A stretch of 64,000 bases of DNA from an uncultured Pelagibacteraceae bacterium (GTDB taxonomy: Bacteria; Pseudomonadota; Alphaproteobacteria; Pelagibacterales; Pelagibacteraceae), in NCBI GenBank assembly GCA_902618485.1, contig CACNAR010000001.1, positions 155,024 to 219,023 on the forward strand. The letters are read 5' to 3'. The stretch's first letter is position 1; each line of letters begins with the position of its first letter. A program made the translations under genes and the position numbers. Shown here piece after piece: positions 26,810-37,574 of the stretch. The notes under the pieces were generated by a model that saw nothing but the letters and a program-made list of their open reading frames with translations, had not been told where the DNA came from and did not search any database.

Positions 26810-28498
26810 ATGTGTTTAAAAAAAGTTTTAACGGTAATTATATTCATATTATTCTATCAGACTCATCTTTATTCTAAAAGCAATAGTTTCAATAATTTTA
26901 ATCCAAAAAATTTATCAAATTATTTTTCTGGAATAGTTGCTTTCGAAAATAAAAAAAATTCTGAAGCATTGAATTTTTATAACTCTTCAAAAATATTGAT
27001 TAATCAGCACGATCCATACCTAAAAAGATATGTAACTAGTTTAGTGCTAGAGAATAAAGTTTCTCAAGCAATTAATATTATTAGGCTAAATAGGGGGAAT
27101 GAAAATGCAAAATTTTTTGATGCATATTTGTTATTAATTATCGACAGTTTAAAACGTGGTAATTTTGATGATGCTTACGATCAAGTTAATAGAGTAGCAG
27201 ATTTTTTTAGTGAAGAAAAATTAAAGTTAGCAATTCTTAATATTTTAAAAGAATACATTTATGTTTTTAAAGAAAAAAACTATTTTGAAAACAGAGCAAG
27301 TTACGGAAATTTATCAAAAATTTCAGATGCTTTTCAAAAATGCTATTTAGACGACAAAAATACTGAAAATTATTTCCTTGAATTAGTTAATAAAAGTGAC
27401 TCTGACTACTCAAGATACGTATTTTTTTATGCCAGTTATTTAATTGAAAATGAGAGATTTTCTACTATTAATAATGTTTTATCAGAATATGATTATATAA
27501 ATTCTAAATTGTTAATATCCCAATCTAAAAACTGGGTTAAGGATAGAAAATATGAAAAATTTACTAATATATTTTCATGCAAAAATCATAATCATGTAAT
27601 TAGTGAATTTTTATTTTTAGTTTCTAACCTTTATTCATCCCAAGACGATTTTGAAAAATCTAATTTTTATTTATATCTCTCAAATTATTTAAATTCAAAG
27701 TTTATATATAATTTGTCTTTAGTAGCTGAAAATTATTACTTTAACGAAGATTTCGTTAAAGCTAAAAAAATTTTAAAAAGATTTGATAGAGAGGACAAAA
27801 TTTATTATTGGTTTCGTATTAAAAAAGAGGCACAAATTATAGCTGAAGAGGATAATAACAAAAAAAGATCAGTTGCTTTTATAACGTCTGAATTCAATAA
27901 AATTAAAAAACATAATAATAAGATGATTTTTGATATAGCTAACTTTTATAAAAGTTCTAAAGATTATGAGAATGCAATAAAATATTATTCAAAAGTAATT
28001 GAAGATCTAGATGATAATAACATAATTAAAGCTGATATGCTTTACAGAAGGGGTGGAAGCTACGAGAGAATTGGTGAATATGAAAAATCAGATAAAGATT
28101 TGTTAATGTCTTTAAATATAGAACCAAATGATGCCTATGTTCTAAATTATTTAGCATATTCATGGCTTGAAAGAGATTACAAAATAGATGAAGCGTTAGA
28201 TATGCTTAAAATTGCCTATGAGTTAGAAAGTAACGATCCATATATAATTGACTCAATTGGTTGGGCTTATTATTTAATAGAGGATTATTCTAAAGCTGAA
28301 AAATTTTTGCAAAGGGCAGTAGAATTAATGCCAGAAGATCCAATAGTAAATGATCACTATGGCGATATCTTATGGAAATTAGACCAAAAAATACAAGCAA
28401 GATATTTTTGGAAAAATGTACTTAAAATGAAAAAAGCAGAGAAAGAAATGAAAGATAAGATTAATCTTAAATTAATAAAAGGTATCAAAAAATCATAA
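26810..28498 (+). CDS. Tetratricopeptide repeat protein, exported
   Basis: A 562-residue protein with a signal-like N-terminus (hydrophobic VLTVIIFILFY, then Ser/Asn-rich) and many TPR-like helix pairs. The clearest repeats are in the last third, for example ENAIKYYSKVIEDL, RRGGSYERIGEYEKSDKDL and YSKAEKFLQRAVELMPEDP. TPR proteins scaffold protein complexes. A TPR protein upstream of ispE is common in alphaproteobacteria, but its partner is unknown. Three bases separate it from ispE, so the two are co-transcribed. Confidence 0.85.
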   Translation: MCLKKVLTVIIFILFYQTHLYSKSNSFNNFNPKNLSNYFSGIVAFENKKNSEALNFYNSSKILINQHDPYLKRYVTSLVLENKVSQAINIIRLNRGNENAKFFDAYLLLIIDSLKRGNFDDAYDQVNRVADFFSEEKLKLAILNILKEYIYVFKEKNYFENRASYGNLSKISDAFQKCYLDDKNTENYFLELVNKSDSDYSRYVFFYASYLIENERFSTINNVLSEYDYINSKLLISQSKNWVKDRKYEKFTNIFSCKNHNHVISEFLFLVSNLYSSQDDFEKSNFYLYLSNYLNSKFIYNLSLVAENYYFNEDFVKAKKILKRFDREDKIYYWFRIKKEAQIIAEEDNNKKRSVAFITSEFNKIKKHNNKMIFDIANFYKSSKDYENAIKYYSKVIEDLDDNNIIKADMLYRRGGSYERIGEYEKSDKDLLMSLNIEPNDAYVLNYLAYSWLERDYKIDEALDMLKIAYELESNDPYIIDSIGWAYYLIEDYSKAEKFLQRAVELMPEDPIVNDHYGDILWKLDQKIQARYFWKNVLKMKKAEKEMKDKINLKLIKGIKKS

Positions 28499-28501
28499 TT
28501 A

Positions 28502-29344
28502 ATGAAATTTAAGAAGATTAAGTCATATGCTAAAATTAATTTAGCATTAAATGTTATAGGTAAATCATCAAAGCTTCATAAAATAGAAAGCCTAGTTGCT
28601 TTTATAAATGTCTATGATCTTATTCTCATAAAAAAAATTAAAAAAAAAAATCATATTGTAAAATTTAGAGGAAAATTTTCAAAAAATATTAGCTCGAAAA
28701 ACAGTATTACTCAATTATTAGATATACTTGATGAAAAAAAATTACTAAAAGAAAAATATCATATCCAGATAGTCAAGCATGTACCACAACAGTCTGGTTT
28801 AGGAGGTGGTTCAATGAATGCCGCTAGTATTCTTAATTATTTTATTAAAAAAAAAATATTCTCTTTAGATAAAGAAAAAATTAGTTCAATAGCTAAATAT
28901 TTAGGATCAGATGTAATTTTAGGATTAACTAATGATTATCAAGTTTTAACCTCTAAAAACCAAACTAAAAAATTCAAAAATTGTAAAAAATTATATACAT
29001 TAGTTGTTAAACCTAATTTTGGCTGTTCGACAAAAGCTATTTACGCAGACGTAAGAAATTATGAGACTGCCAAATTTAATATTCCGAGAAAAAAAATGTT
29101 TAATCTTAATTCTTTAAAAAAAATGGGTAATTCTCTAGAAAAAATTGTCTTGGTAAAACACCCAATTTTGAAAAAAATTAAAATTTACTTAACAAATTTA
29201 TATAATCCTGAGTTTGTAAGAATGACTGGCTCTGGATCAGCTTTTATTGCCTATTATAATTCTAAAAAAAAATGCGACAAAGCACTTATACAATTTAATA
29301 AAGAATATAAAAAATATTGGTGTATAAGCTCAAAAACTATATAA
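28502..29344 (+). CDS. ispE: 4-diphosphocytidyl-2-C-methyl-D-erythritol kinase
   Basis: GHMP kinase of the MEP isoprenoid pathway. The ATP-binding loop is QSGLGGGSMNAAS, near residue 100, and the N-terminal substrate motif is YAKINLALNV. The C-terminal RMTGSGSAFIAYY matches the third GHMP motif. At 280 residues length is normal, and the protein is very lysine-rich. Together with ispH at 11-12 kb it supplies the C5 units used by the carotenoid genes. It is followed by tRNA-Gln after 33 bases. Confidence 0.94.
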   Translation: MKFKKIKSYAKINLALNVIGKSSKLHKIESLVAFINVYDLILIKKIKKKNHIVKFRGKFSKNISSKNSITQLLDILDEKKLLKEKYHIQIVKHVPQQSGLGGGSMNAASILNYFIKKKIFSLDKEKISSIAKYLGSDVILGLTNDYQVLTSKNQTKKFKNCKKLYTLVVKPNFGCSTKAIYADVRNYETAKFNIPRKKMFNLNSLKKMGNSLEKIVLVKHPILKKIKIYLTNLYNPEFVRMTGSGSAFIAYYNSKKKCDKALIQFNKEYKKYWCISSKTI

Positions 29345-29377
29345 ATTTTATTTTTTTGTGTTATATCAATTTTATAT

Positions 29378-29451
29378 TGGGGCGTAGCCAAGCGGTAAGG
29401 CACGGGTTTTTGGTACCTGCATCCTAGGTTCGAATCCTAGCGCCCCAGCCA
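29378..29451 (+). tRNA. tRNA-Gln (anticodon UUG)
   Basis: A 74-base cloverleaf with the CCA end encoded. The acceptor stem pairs TGGGGCG with CGCCCCA, discriminator base G, then CCA. The anticodon stem CGGGT/ACCTG encloses loop TTTTGGT, giving anticodon TTG (UUG), which reads CAA and CAG. The T arm has GGTTCGAATCC. The CCA-adding enzyme gene starts three bases after the CCA, so the message of that gene is either a read-through of this tRNA or becomes almost leaderless after tRNA 3' processing. Confidence 0.97.
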
Positions 29452-29454
29452 AAT

Positions 29455-30729
29455 ATGAAAAGTTTTATTGACAAATTTTTTTTCAGACGAAACAATCTAG
29501 ATCTGATAAGCAAGAAAATAAGGGACATATCCAAAAAAACCCCTGTGTCTCAAATATTTAATATTATCAATTCTTATTCATCTACAAGTGAACTTAGATA
29601 TGTTGGTGGTTGTATAAGAAAAGTTATAAATAATGAAAATTTTGATGATATCGATTTAGCAACAAATATAGATCCAACAGAGGTTTGTTCTGCACTCAAA
29701 AAAAGCAACGTTGAATTCTATGAGAGTGGAATAGATCATGGCACAATAACAGCAATAATTGGGGATAGTAAATTTGAAATTACTAGTTTGAGAGAAGATA
29801 TTTTAACTGATGGCCGTCATGCAAAAGTAAAATTTTCTAAAGATTGGAAAACTGATGCTTCGCGAAGAGATTTCACTATCAATTCTATTTACTCAGATAA
29901 AGAAGGCAACTTATTTGATCCATACAACGGTTATGAGGATATTAAAAAGGGTAAAATTAATTTTATTGGTAACCCAGAAAAAAGAATAAAAGAGGATTAC
30001 CTGAGAATATTAAGATATTTACGTTTTTTTTTAAATTATTCTAAACAACCACATGATCCTAAAATTGTTAAAGTTTTAAAAACGAATCTTATGGGCATCG
30101 CAAATCTTTCTAAAGAAAGACTGATAGATGAACTAAGAAAGACTCTCAAACCAAATGTGTTAGAAAGTTTGTCAAAAGATAAAATAATTTTAGAAATTTT
30201 TGTTTCAGTTTTTCCTCAACTAAAACACTTTAATATTTTTTCTAGGCTAAATACTAATCTAAAGGATATGCTCTCCAAAGTTGATTTTATCTTTATCATT
30301 TCATTATTAATTATCGATGAAACTGATAATGTGGAGTATTTCATTTATAAATTTAACTTATCTAAAAAGGACCAAAAAAGGATTAGAAATATAAGTGATT
30401 TTTATAAAAAAAAAATAACTTCAAAAACTTTTACTGAAAAAAATTTAAATTTAATCTTTTATCATTCAGGAAAAGAGACAGTTTTGGATATTCTAAATTA
30501 TAGGATATTAAAAACTAACAAATTAGACAGCAATATATTGGCATTAATTAGCAAATTTGAAATAAAATCGGTACCGACAATGCCATTTAAAGCAGATTTT
30601 TTAATGTCAAAATATGATATTCCAGAAGGAAAAATTTTAGGAGAAAAACTAAAACTTATTGAGAGTAAATGGGTCGAAAATAATTTTCAAATATCAGAAC
30701 AACAGATTGAAAACATAATTAATAATTAA
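29455..30729 (+). CDS. CCA tRNA nucleotidyltransferase / poly(A) polymerase family
   Basis: Class II nucleotidyltransferase that adds or repairs the 3' CCA of tRNAs, or polyadenylates RNA. The family opening motif [11 protein letters not shown] is near residue 48, followed by catalytic DDIDLATN (DxD). The arginine-rich [13 protein letters not shown] is diagnostic, as is [16 protein letters not shown]. The C-terminal helical region fits 424 residues. The only usable ATG upstream of the catalytic core is this one, three bases behind tRNA-Gln. Its stop shares TTAA with the convergent greA stop. Confidence 0.94.
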   Translation: MKSFIDKFFFRRNNLDLISKKIRDISKKTPVSQIFNIINSYSSTSELRYVGGCIRKVINNENFDDIDLATNIDPTEVCSALKKSNVEFYESGIDHGTITAIIGDSKFEITSLREDILTDGRHAKVKFSKDWKTDASRRDFTINSIYSDKEGNLFDPYNGYEDIKKGKINFIGNPEKRIKEDYLRILRYLRFFLNYSKQPHDPKIVKVLKTNLMGIANLSKERLIDELRKTLKPNVLESLSKDKIILEIFVSVFPQLKHFNIFSRLNTNLKDMLSKVDFIFIISLLIIDETDNVEYFIYKFNLSKKDQKRIRNISDFYKKKITSKTFTEKNLNLIFYHSGKETVLDILNYRILKTNKLDSNILALISKFEIKSVPTMPFKADFLMSKYDIPEGKILGEKLKLIESKWVENNFQISEQQIENIINN

Positions 30730-31202
30730 ATATATTTAACATCTTTAATTTCAAAGTTTTTCTTGCCAGCAGGAGTACTAATTTCTACTAGATCATTTTT
30801 ATTTTTTCCGATAAGTCCTCTTCCTATTGGTGATTGATAGTAAATTAATTTACTTTTAAGATCTGCTTCATCCTTTCCAACAATCTTGTAATTTATTTTT
30901 TCACCTGTATCTAAATTTTCTAAAAAAACTGTTGATCCAAAAATAACTTTGCCATCATTATTCAATTTTGTAACATCAATAATGTTTGCTCTCGCGATTA
31001 TGTCATTAATTTCAGTAATTCTTCCCTCATTATGGGATTGTTCCTCTTTAGCAGCATGATACTCAGCATTTTCTTTCAAGTCTCCATGTGAACGTGCTTC
31101 AGCAATTGCAGCAACAATTTTAGGGCGTTTTTTTTCTTTTAAAAAAATTAGTTCTTCTTTAAGTTTATTTAAACCATTTAAAGTAATCGGCTCTTTATCC
31201 AT
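30726..31202 (-). CDS. greA: Transcription elongation factor GreA
   Basis: Rescues backtracked RNA polymerase by stimulating transcript cleavage. The N-terminal antiparallel coiled coil holds the tip acidic residues in [19 protein letters not shown], with the functional Asp-Leu-Lys-Glu-Asn. The C-terminal FKBP-like domain follows ([18 protein letters not shown]). The frame opens 18 bases further up, but the ATG one base after the hemF stop gives 158 residues, the standard GreA length. It is last in the trmL-hemF-greA run. Confidence 0.96.
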   Translation of the reverse strand: MDKEPITLNGLNKLKEELIFLKEKKRPKIVAAIAEARSHGDLKENAEYHAAKEEQSHNEGRITEINDIIARANIIDVTKLNNDGKVIFGSTVFLENLDTGEKINYKIVGKDEADLKSKLIYYQSPIGRGLIGKNKNDLVEISTPAGKKNFEIKDVKYI

Positions 31203-31203
31203 T

Positions 31204-32031
31204 TTATTTCCATTTTGCAATAGGTGGTAGCGACATTAAAATGCCCTCAACATTTCCACCTGTTTGTAAACCAAATTTTGTCCCTCTATCGTAAAGCAAA
31301 TTAAATTCTGTATACCTACCTCTTTTTATATATTGCATTTCCTTATCTTTTAAAGTCCATTTTTTTTTTAACTTTTTTTTGATAATCTTTTTAAATATTA
31401 ATTCAAATGTGGTACCAACTTCTCTGACAAATTTAAAATCTTTTTCAAAATCGTTTTTTTTGTAGTCAAAAAAAATTCCCCCAATACCTCTTGCTTCTTT
31501 TCGGTGGGGTAAATAAAAATATTCGTCACACCATTTTTTATATTTTGGATAATATTTTTTGTTATGACGATTGCACATCTTTTTTAATATTTTGTGAAAT
31601 TCCTTTTTCTCATTTTCATCTTTTTTGGATGGAGTGACATCCATACCTCCACCAAACCAATCATGAGATGTGCAAATATATCTAGTATTAAAATGCATCG
31701 CTGGAATTAGGGGGTTTTTCATATGCATTACTACAGAAATACCTGATGCCCAAAAATTAGGATTTTTCTCAGCACCTGGAATTTGTTTTTGAAAATGTTT
31801 TGGAAATTTTCCATAAACTTTTGAAAAATTTACGCCTACTTTGTCAAATATTCTTCCATCTTTAAGTATTCTATATTCACCACCACCTTCATCTTTATTT
31901 TGATCTCTTTTCCATGTTGTGGACTCAAATTTAATTTTATTTTTTTCTAACTCACTTATGCTATGACATATTGAGTCTTGTAAAGTTTTAAACCAGCTAC
32001 TTGTTAAATCTTTTCTAATTTCAAAATCCAT
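31204..32031 (-). CDS. hemF: Oxygen-dependent coproporphyrinogen III oxidase
   Basis: Decarboxylates coproporphyrinogen III to protoporphyrinogen IX using O2, in heme synthesis. Family signatures include [22 protein letters not shown] with the catalytic His/Asp region, GIGGIFFDY and [19 protein letters not shown], the last being strongly diagnostic. Length 275 residues is typical. Needing oxygen fits an aerobic surface-ocean cell with heme-rich respiratory enzymes encoded nearby. The trmL stop is one base upstream. Confidence 0.96.
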   Translation of the reverse strand: MDFEIRKDLTSSWFKTLQDSICHSISELEKNKIKFESTTWKRDQNKDEGGGEYRILKDGRIFDKVGVNFSKVYGKFPKHFQKQIPGAEKNPNFWASGISVVMHMKNPLIPAMHFNTRYICTSHDWFGGGMDVTPSKKDENEKKEFHKILKKMCNRHNKKYYPKYKKWCDEYFYLPHRKEARGIGGIFFDYKKNDFEKDFKFVREVGTTFELIFKKIIKKKLKKKWTLKDKEMQYIKRGRYTEFNLLYDRGTKFGLQTGGNVEGILMSLPPIAKWK

Positions 32032-32032
32032 A

Positions 32033-32509
32033 TCAAATTAAATTTGTTTGTCTTAGGCTCTCGGCTAAAATAACAGCAACAGATGAAGAGACATTAAGTG
32101 ACCTTTTATTATCTTTCATAGGTATCTTTAATTTATTTTTAATTAGTTTATGTACTTTTTCTGGTACCCCAGCACTTTCCCTTCCAAATAAAATAGTATC
32201 ATTTTTTTCAAACTTAAATTTAGTATATGAAATTGGGGCCTTAGTTGTCATTAATACAATTCTGTGATTCTCCTTACTTTCATAAAATCTATCAAAGCTT
32301 TGGTAAAACCTTATCATTTTATTATCCATATAATCCATTACAACCCTTTTAAATCTCTTATCATTTAATAAGAAGCCACATGGTTCTATAATTTCTAATT
32401 TTACCCCAAGACAGGCACAAGTTCTAATTATAGCTGCTGTATTTTGGGGTATATCAGGTTCAAATAAAGCAATTTTAGGCCCTGTAAATGTTGAACTATT
32501 ATGTGTCAT
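32033..32509 (-). CDS. trmL: tRNA (cytidine(34)-2'-O)-methyltransferase
   Basis: SPOUT methyltransferase adding 2'-O-methyl to wobble cytidine or cmnm5U in tRNA-Leu. It opens with ALFEPDIPQNTAAIIRTCACLG and carries the knot motifs LFGRESAGVPEKVH and MKDNKRSLNVSSSVAVILAE. The length, 158 residues, is that of TrmL, which lacks the extra RNA-binding domain of other SpoU enzymes. It is divergent from petA across a 92-base gap, which must hold promoters for both sides; I found no convincing boxes there. Confidence 0.95.
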   Translation of the reverse strand: MTHNSSTFTGPKIALFEPDIPQNTAAIIRTCACLGVKLEIIEPCGFLLNDKRFKRVVMDYMDNKMIRFYQSFDRFYESKENHRIVLMTTKAPISYTKFKFEKNDTILFGRESAGVPEKVHKLIKNKLKIPMKDNKRSLNVSSSVAVILAESLRQTNLI

Positions 32510-32601
32510 TCTTTCAGTAGTAAATTGAATATTTTATATTATATGAAACATATATTTAAGTAGAAAAAATTTATTTTGAGTATATTTAATTAATTTTAAA
32601 G

Positions 32602-33111
32602 ATGTCTAAAAAAAAAACTGAAAGAAGAGATTTTTTATTCACAGCCACAGCTGCAGTTGGTGCTGTAGGAGTGGGGGCTACAGTTTGGCCGATGATAGAT
32701 CAAATGAATCCAGACGCTTCAGTTAAGGCTTTAGCCAGCACTGAAGTAGATGTGAGCTCAGTGAACCCAGGAAAAACTATAACAGTTTTGTGGAGAGGTA
32801 AGCCTGTTTTTATAAGAAGAAGAACTCAAGATGAAATTAATGAGGCAAAAGCAGTTAAGTTAAAAGATTTAAAACACCCTGAAAAAGATGAAGATAGAGC
32901 TAAAAATCCAGAGTGGCTTGTGATGCTTGGAGTATGCACGCATTTAGGTTGTGTACCCTTAGACCAAAAAGGCGATTACAACGGTTGGTTCTGCCCGTGC
33001 CATGGATCTCATTACGATATTTCTGGAAGAATTAGAAAAGGACCAGCGCCTACAAACATGGAAATTCCTAAGTATGAATTTGTTAACGCCAATACTATTA
33101 AGATTGGATAA
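32602..33111 (+). CDS. petA: Rieske iron-sulfur subunit of the bc1 complex
   Basis: Iron-sulfur protein of ubiquinol-cytochrome c reductase, moving electrons from ubiquinol to cytochrome c1. The twin-arginine motif ERRDFLF and one hydrophobic segment form the Tat-dependent membrane anchor. The 2Fe-2S ligands are in CTHLGC and CPCHGSH, with the usual disulfide cysteines. Length 169 residues is normal. First gene of petABC; petB begins after a 5-base gap. Confidence 0.97.
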   Translation: MSKKKTERRDFLFTATAAVGAVGVGATVWPMIDQMNPDASVKALASTEVDVSSVNPGKTITVLWRGKPVFIRRRTQDEINEAKAVKLKDLKHPEKDEDRAKNPEWLVMLGVCTHLGCVPLDQKGDYNGWFCPCHGSHYDISGRIRKGPAPTNMEIPKYEFVNANTIKIG

Positions 33112-33116
33112 AAAAT

Positions 33117-34385
33117 ATGAGTGATCACGAATATACACCCAAGTCAAATTTTGGAAAATGGTTTAATGATAGATTACCATTACTAACTTTAGCAAACCAT
33201 TTAACTGACTATCCAACACCTAAGAATTTAAATTATTGGTGGACATTTGGTGGTATTTTAACTTTTTGTTTAGTTACCCAAATAGTTACAGGTTTAGTTC
33301 TTGCTATGCACTATATTGCTCATGCCGATATGGCATTTGATAGTGTGGAACATATAATGCGTGATGTGAATTATGGATGGTTAATAAGATATATTCATGC
33401 AAATGGAGCATCAATGTTTTTTCTAGCTGTCTACATACATATATTTAGATCCCTGTTCTACGGATCTTATAAAGCTCCAAGAGAAATAATCTGGATTATA
33501 GGTATTATTATTTATTTATTGATGATGGCAGCTGCTTTTATGGGTTATGTTCTTCCTTGGGGACAAATGAGTTTTTGGGGAGCGACTGTTATTACAAATT
33601 TGTTTAGCGCGATCCCATTAGTTGGTGAAGGTATTGTAACATGGTTGTGGGGAGGGTATTCTGTTGACAACCCAACATTAACAAGATTCTTTACTCTTCA
33701 TTATTTAATTCCTTTTTTAATTTTAGGTTTAGTTGTTCTTCATATATGGGCATTACATGTTCCAGGTAATAATAATCCGATTGGTATAGACGTTAAAAAA
33801 CCTTCTAAAGATACTGTACCTTTTCATCCCTACATAGTTATAAAGGATGCTTTTGCTTTACTAATGTTCATGATTGTTTTTGCTTTTTTTGTTTTTTATA
33901 CACCAAATATTTTAGGTCATGCAGATAACTATATAGAAGCAAATCCGCTTGTTACACCAGCCCATATTGTTCCCGAATGGTACCTATTGCCATTTTACGC
34001 AATTTTAAGATCAGTGCCTGATAAATTAATGGGTGTAATAGCAATGTTATCAGCTATTTTTATTTTAGCAGCCTTACCTTGGTTGGATACCTCAAAAATA
34101 AGATCAGCAGTATTTAGACCTCTATACAGACAATTTTATTGGATCCTTGTAGCTGATGTTTTAATTTTAGGATACGTAGGAGCAATGCCCGCTGAAGGTT
34201 TATATTTGCTAATTGCTAGAGTAGCGACCGCGTACTATTTTTTACATTTTTTAGTTATTTTACCTATTTTAGGTTATAAGGAGAGAACATTACCAGTTCC
34301 ATTAAGCATTACAGAACCAGTTTTAGGTGGCTCTTCAAACTTAGCAGCCGCCAGAGATGATAGTAGGTTAGAAAAGTTAAAGTGA
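33117..34385 (+). CDS. petB: Cytochrome b subunit of the bc1 complex
   Basis: Membrane subunit holding both b hemes and the quinol oxidation and reduction sites. It has eight transmembrane helices in 422 residues. Heme ligands lie in helices carrying [10 protein letters not shown] / [15 protein letters not shown] and [17 protein letters not shown]. The quinol-site signature [16 protein letters not shown] matches the PEWY loop. The petC GTG start overlaps its stop by four bases. Confidence 0.98.
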   Translation: MSDHEYTPKSNFGKWFNDRLPLLTLANHLTDYPTPKNLNYWWTFGGILTFCLVTQIVTGLVLAMHYIAHADMAFDSVEHIMRDVNYGWLIRYIHANGASMFFLAVYIHIFRSLFYGSYKAPREIIWIIGIIIYLLMMAAAFMGYVLPWGQMSFWGATVITNLFSAIPLVGEGIVTWLWGGYSVDNPTLTRFFTLHYLIPFLILGLVVLHIWALHVPGNNNPIGIDVKKPSKDTVPFHPYIVIKDAFALLMFMIVFAFFVFYTPNILGHADNYIEANPLVTPAHIVPEWYLLPFYAILRSVPDKLMGVIAMLSAIFILAALPWLDTSKIRSAVFRPLYRQFYWILVADVLILGYVGAMPAEGLYLLIARVATAYYFLHFLVILPILGYKERTLPVPLSITEPVLGGSSNLAAARDDSRLEKLK

Positions 34386-35161
34386 AAAAATTCTTAAAAT
34401 TATTTTTTTACATCTTCTTTTTAATCCCTTTTTTGCCTCAGGTATATGCTGCAGAAAAGATCGAATACTTGACCACTGATTGGAGTTTCAAAGGTTTATT
34501 TGGTAAGTTTGACCGTTCAGCTTTACAGAGAGGTTACCATGTTTATACTGAAGTATGTTCCTCTTGTCATTCTATGAAATACTTAAGTTATAGAAATTTA
34601 GCCCAAGAAGGGGGTCCCGAATTTACTGAAGCTGAGGCCAAAGCAATCGCGGCTTCTTTTGAGGTAACTGATGGTCCTAATTCTGATGGAGAGATGTTTA
34701 CTAGACCTGGAAAATTGTCAGATAAATTTGTAATGCCTTACGAAAATGTAAAAGCAGCTCAAGCTGCTAATGGGGGAGCTTATCCACCTGATATGTCTGT
34801 ACTAGTTAAAGCGAGGGGGGGTGGAGTAGATTATATTTACTCATTATTGCAAGGGTATGAAGATCCACCACCAGGAGTTACTCTTGATGATGGAGTTTAC
34901 TATAATAAATATATGTACGGAAACAAAATAAAAATGTCCAACCAACTATCCGATGGTTTAATTGAGTATTCAGATGGTACAAAAGCTACTGTTGAACAGA
35001 TGTCAAAAGATGTCACTACTTTTTTAATGTGGGCAGCTGAGCCGCATCTAGAATCCAGACATAAAATGGGATTTAAAGCAATTGTATACTTAATTATTCT
35101 TACGATCTTAGTTTACTTCAGTATGAAAAGAATTTGGTCACGTATTGAAACGAAAGTTTAG
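34382..35161 (+). CDS. petC: Cytochrome c1 subunit of the bc1 complex
   Basis: Membrane-anchored c-type cytochrome passing electrons from the Rieske centre to soluble cytochrome c. A signal peptide of about 23 residues (hydrophobic [15 protein letters not shown], cut after VYA) precedes the heme site Cys59-Ser-Ser-Cys62-His63. The axial Met candidate is in [10 protein letters not shown]-terminal helix ([16 protein letters not shown]) anchors it. It starts at GTG inside the petB stop (GTGA). Its last 24 bases overlap convergent ychF. Confidence 0.96.
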   Translation: MKKFLKLFFYIFFLIPFLPQVYAAEKIEYLTTDWSFKGLFGKFDRSALQRGYHVYTEVCSSCHSMKYLSYRNLAQEGGPEFTEAEAKAIAASFEVTDGPNSDGEMFTRPGKLSDKFVMPYENVKAAQAANGGAYPPDMSVLVKARGGGVDYIYSLLQGYEDPPPGVTLDDGVYYNKYMYGNKIKMSNQLSDGLIEYSDGTKATVEQMSKDVTTFLMWAAEPHLESRHKMGFKAIVYLIILTILVYFSMKRIWSRIETKV

Positions 35162-36211
35162 AATATCTCCATCTTGAACAATATAATCTTTACCTTCTAA
35201 TCTCATTTTACCATTAGTTTTTGAATTCAACCAACCTTCATTACTAATAAAATCATCATATGAAACCGTTTCAGCTCTTATGAATCCTTTTTTAAAATCT
35301 GAATGAATTTCACCTGCTGCCTCTGGCGCAGTACTATTCATCTGAATAGTCCATGCTCTAGTTTCTTCTGGACCAGACGTGAAGTAAGTTTCTAATCCGA
35401 GAATATTATAAGCTTTTTGTATTAATAGGCTTAACCCTGTGCTCTCTAAACCAATCATATCCATATAGTTTTTTCTTTCATCAATGTCTAATTCGTTAAT
35501 TTGATTTTCTGTATCAGCAGATATAACTAATGTGTTTTCTTGGCCGAATTTATCTATAAAGGATTTTGAGTAATTGTTCCCACTCTGAATACTTTTTTCA
35601 TCAACATTACATACAAATATTTTAGGTTTGAGAGATAATAGCCCACTTTGATTTAATAGGTTTTTATCAAATTGGTTTTTTAATATAGAAATATCCTTAT
35701 CATTATTAATACAATCTAAAGCATTCTCAAGAATTTTAATTATTGAATTGTCGACATTTTTTTTATTGTTCTTTTCGAGCCTTTTTTGTATCGACTCAAG
35801 GTCAGCAAGCATCATTTCTGTTTCAATAATTTCTAGATCTCTTACTGGATCTACAGTTGAATTAACGTTTTGTATATCACTAGAGTCGAAGCATCTTATC
35901 ATATGAATGATTGCATCAACTTCTCTTATGTGAGAAAGAAATTTATTTCCAAGACCTTCACCTTTTGAAGCACCTTTGACTAATCCTGCAATATCGACAA
36001 ATGAGATTGTTGTATTAATGACTTTTTTAGATTTGGATATTTTTGCTAAACTATTAAGCCTATTATCAGGTACAGCAACAACGCCTACATTAGGATCAAT
36101 CGTACAAAAGGGAAAATTTGCAGCTTGTGCTTTATTTGAATTTGTTAAAGCATTAAACAATGTAGACTTACCAACATTTGGCAAACCGACTATCCCACAT
36201 TTCAAGCTCAT
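35138..36211 (-). CDS. ychF: Redox-regulated ATPase YchF (Obg family)
   Basis: Ribosome-associated P-loop NTPase preferring ATP over GTP. The P-loop is GLPNVGKST (residues 9-17), and switch II is [17 protein letters not shown]. The C-terminal TGS domain includes [22 protein letters not shown] and ends [16 protein letters not shown]. Length 357 residues is normal. The stop lies 24 bases inside petC on the other strand. Its ATG overlaps the pth stop (TAATG), in the conserved prs-rplY-pth-ychF order. Confidence 0.97.
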   Translation of the reverse strand: MSLKCGIVGLPNVGKSTLFNALTNSNKAQAANFPFCTIDPNVGVVAVPDNRLNSLAKISKSKKVINTTISFVDIAGLVKGASKGEGLGNKFLSHIREVDAIIHMIRCFDSSDIQNVNSTVDPVRDLEIIETEMMLADLESIQKRLEKNNKKNVDNSIIKILENALDCINNDKDISILKNQFDKNLLNQSGLLSLKPKIFVCNVDEKSIQSGNNYSKSFIDKFGQENTLVISADTENQINELDIDERKNYMDMIGLESTGLSLLIQKAYNILGLETYFTSGPEETRAWTIQMNSTAPEAAGEIHSDFKKGFIRAETVSYDDFISNEGWLNSKTNGKMRLEGKDYIVQDGDILNFRFNT

Positions 36212-36771
36212 TATTTATTATTAACAGTACTTGAGAATAGATCTAATTTTTTTTCTACCAAAATAGTAATTGACTCAGTGATGCTGTCTGAAATTTTTTT
36301 AATGCCGACTGTTTCTTCTTCATCAAAATTTTGTAAAACATAGTCTGCAACTTCAATACCGTTCTTAGGTTTCCCAATACCTATCCTAACCCTTGAGTAA
36401 TCTTTGCCGATGAATTTATCGATTGAGGCAATCCCATTATGACCAGCACTTGACCCACCAAATTTTACTTTAATTTTTCCTAATTCAACATCAAGATCAT
36501 CATGAAAAACTATTACGTCTTCTGCGTCAATTTTAAAATATTCAATTAATTCTCTTATGCAAATTCCTGAATTGTTCATAAATGTTAGTGGCTTAATTGC
36601 ATAGATTTTCTTATCGTTGATGTTTCCAGTTGTAAGAAGACCTTTAAATTTTGGCTTTTGCTTTGAAAGACTAAATTTTTTATTAATGTTGTCTATAATT
36701 TTAAAACCTACGTTATGTCGGTTATTTTCACTATCTGGAGTTGGATTACCTAGACCTACAAACAAAAGCAT
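36211..36771 (-). CDS. pth: Peptidyl-tRNA hydrolase
   Basis: Releases peptides from prematurely dropped peptidyl-tRNAs. Signatures: [18 protein letters not shown] with catalytic His19, PLTFMNNSG with the substrate-binding Asn, FHDDLD with catalytic Asp, and [10 protein letters not shown]. Length 186 residues is normal. It follows rplY after a 34-base gap and overlaps ychF. Confidence 0.97.
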   Translation of the reverse strand: MLLFVGLGNPTPDSENNRHNVGFKIIDNINKKFSLSKQKPKFKGLLTTGNINDKKIYAIKPLTFMNNSGICIRELIEYFKIDAEDVIVFHDDLDVELGKIKVKFGGSSAGHNGIASIDKFIGKDYSRVRIGIGKPKNGIEVADYVLQNFDEEETVGIKKISDSITESITILVEKKLDLFSSTVNNK

Positions 36772-36805
36772 AAATTATTGAGAAGTTATATCCAATTTAA
36801 TTAGA

Positions 36806-37531
36806 TTATTTTTTTTCTTCTGAAGGTTTTTTATCAGCAGTTTTTTTATCATCAGCATCTTTTTTTTCACCTTCAGTCGGTATTTTTTCACCATCAGCTG
36901 CTGCATCTGCTCCTTCTGCTCCCGGTTCACCTTCAGTTGTTTCAGCCTCAGCCGGCTTTTCTGGTTCTTTCATCACTGTCGGTGCCGCTAGAGTTGCGAT
37001 CACAAAATCTCTTCCTTGAATGGTAGGAGTTACATCACTATCTAATTTTACAGAGGAAATTTTAAAACTTTCACCAATATCGACATTATCTAAGTCGATT
37101 GTAATACTTTCAGGAATTTTTTCACTTGGACACTTTAATTCAACTTTTCTTCTAACAACATTTAATACACCCCCTCGTTTAAGGCCTGGAGATTTTTCAT
37201 GATTGATAAAATTTACTGGAACTTCAATTTTAATTTTAACACCAGGTAAAATTCTCAAAAAATCGACATGAGTTGGTTCATCACTTAAGATATGATATTT
37301 TACTTCTCTTGGTAAAACATTTAGATTTTTACTCCCAACATTTAATATTATAATATTAGATAAAAAATTTTCTTTTTCGATTAAATATTTAAGCTTTTTT
37401 TTTGAAATGGAAACTTTTTGATTTTCATCTTTGCCACCATAAACAATACCAGGAACTTCTCCGTTTTTTCTAATAGCGTTTAATTCGCCCTTAGTCTTAT
37501 TATTTCTGATGTTAGCTTCTAATGAATTCAT
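36806..37531 (-). CDS. rplY: 50S ribosomal protein L25 (CTC/TL5 long form)
   Basis: 5S rRNA-binding ribosomal protein of the long CTC type with an N-terminal L25 domain and a C-terminal beta domain (about residues 95-185, ITIDLDNVDIGESFKISSVK). The final 55 or so residues are a low-complexity tail of Ala, Glu, Lys, Pro and Asp, typical of alphaproteobacterial L25 but richer in G+C than its surroundings. The tail is probably disordered. Length 241 residues. It lies in the conserved prs-rplY-pth-ychF block. Confidence 0.95.
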   Translation of the reverse strand: MNSLEANIRNNKTKGELNAIRKNGEVPGIVYGGKDENQKVSISKKKLKYLIEKENFLSNIIILNVGSKNLNVLPREVKYHILSDEPTHVDFLRILPGVKIKIEVPVNFINHEKSPGLKRGGVLNVVRRKVELKCPSEKIPESITIDLDNVDIGESFKISSVKLDSDVTPTIQGRDFVIATLAAPTVMKEPEKPAEAETTEGEPGAEGADAAADGEKIPTEGEKKDADDKKTADKKPSEEKK

Positions 37532-37574
37532 AAAACAAAGGTTTTTAACTCATGTTGATAAATAATCAAGGTAA

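Noticed and set aside
32510-32601. Riboswitch or small RNA in the trmL/petA gap
   Set aside because: 92 bases of simple A/T sequence without stable stems or conserved motif; no riboswitch seen anywhere in the window.
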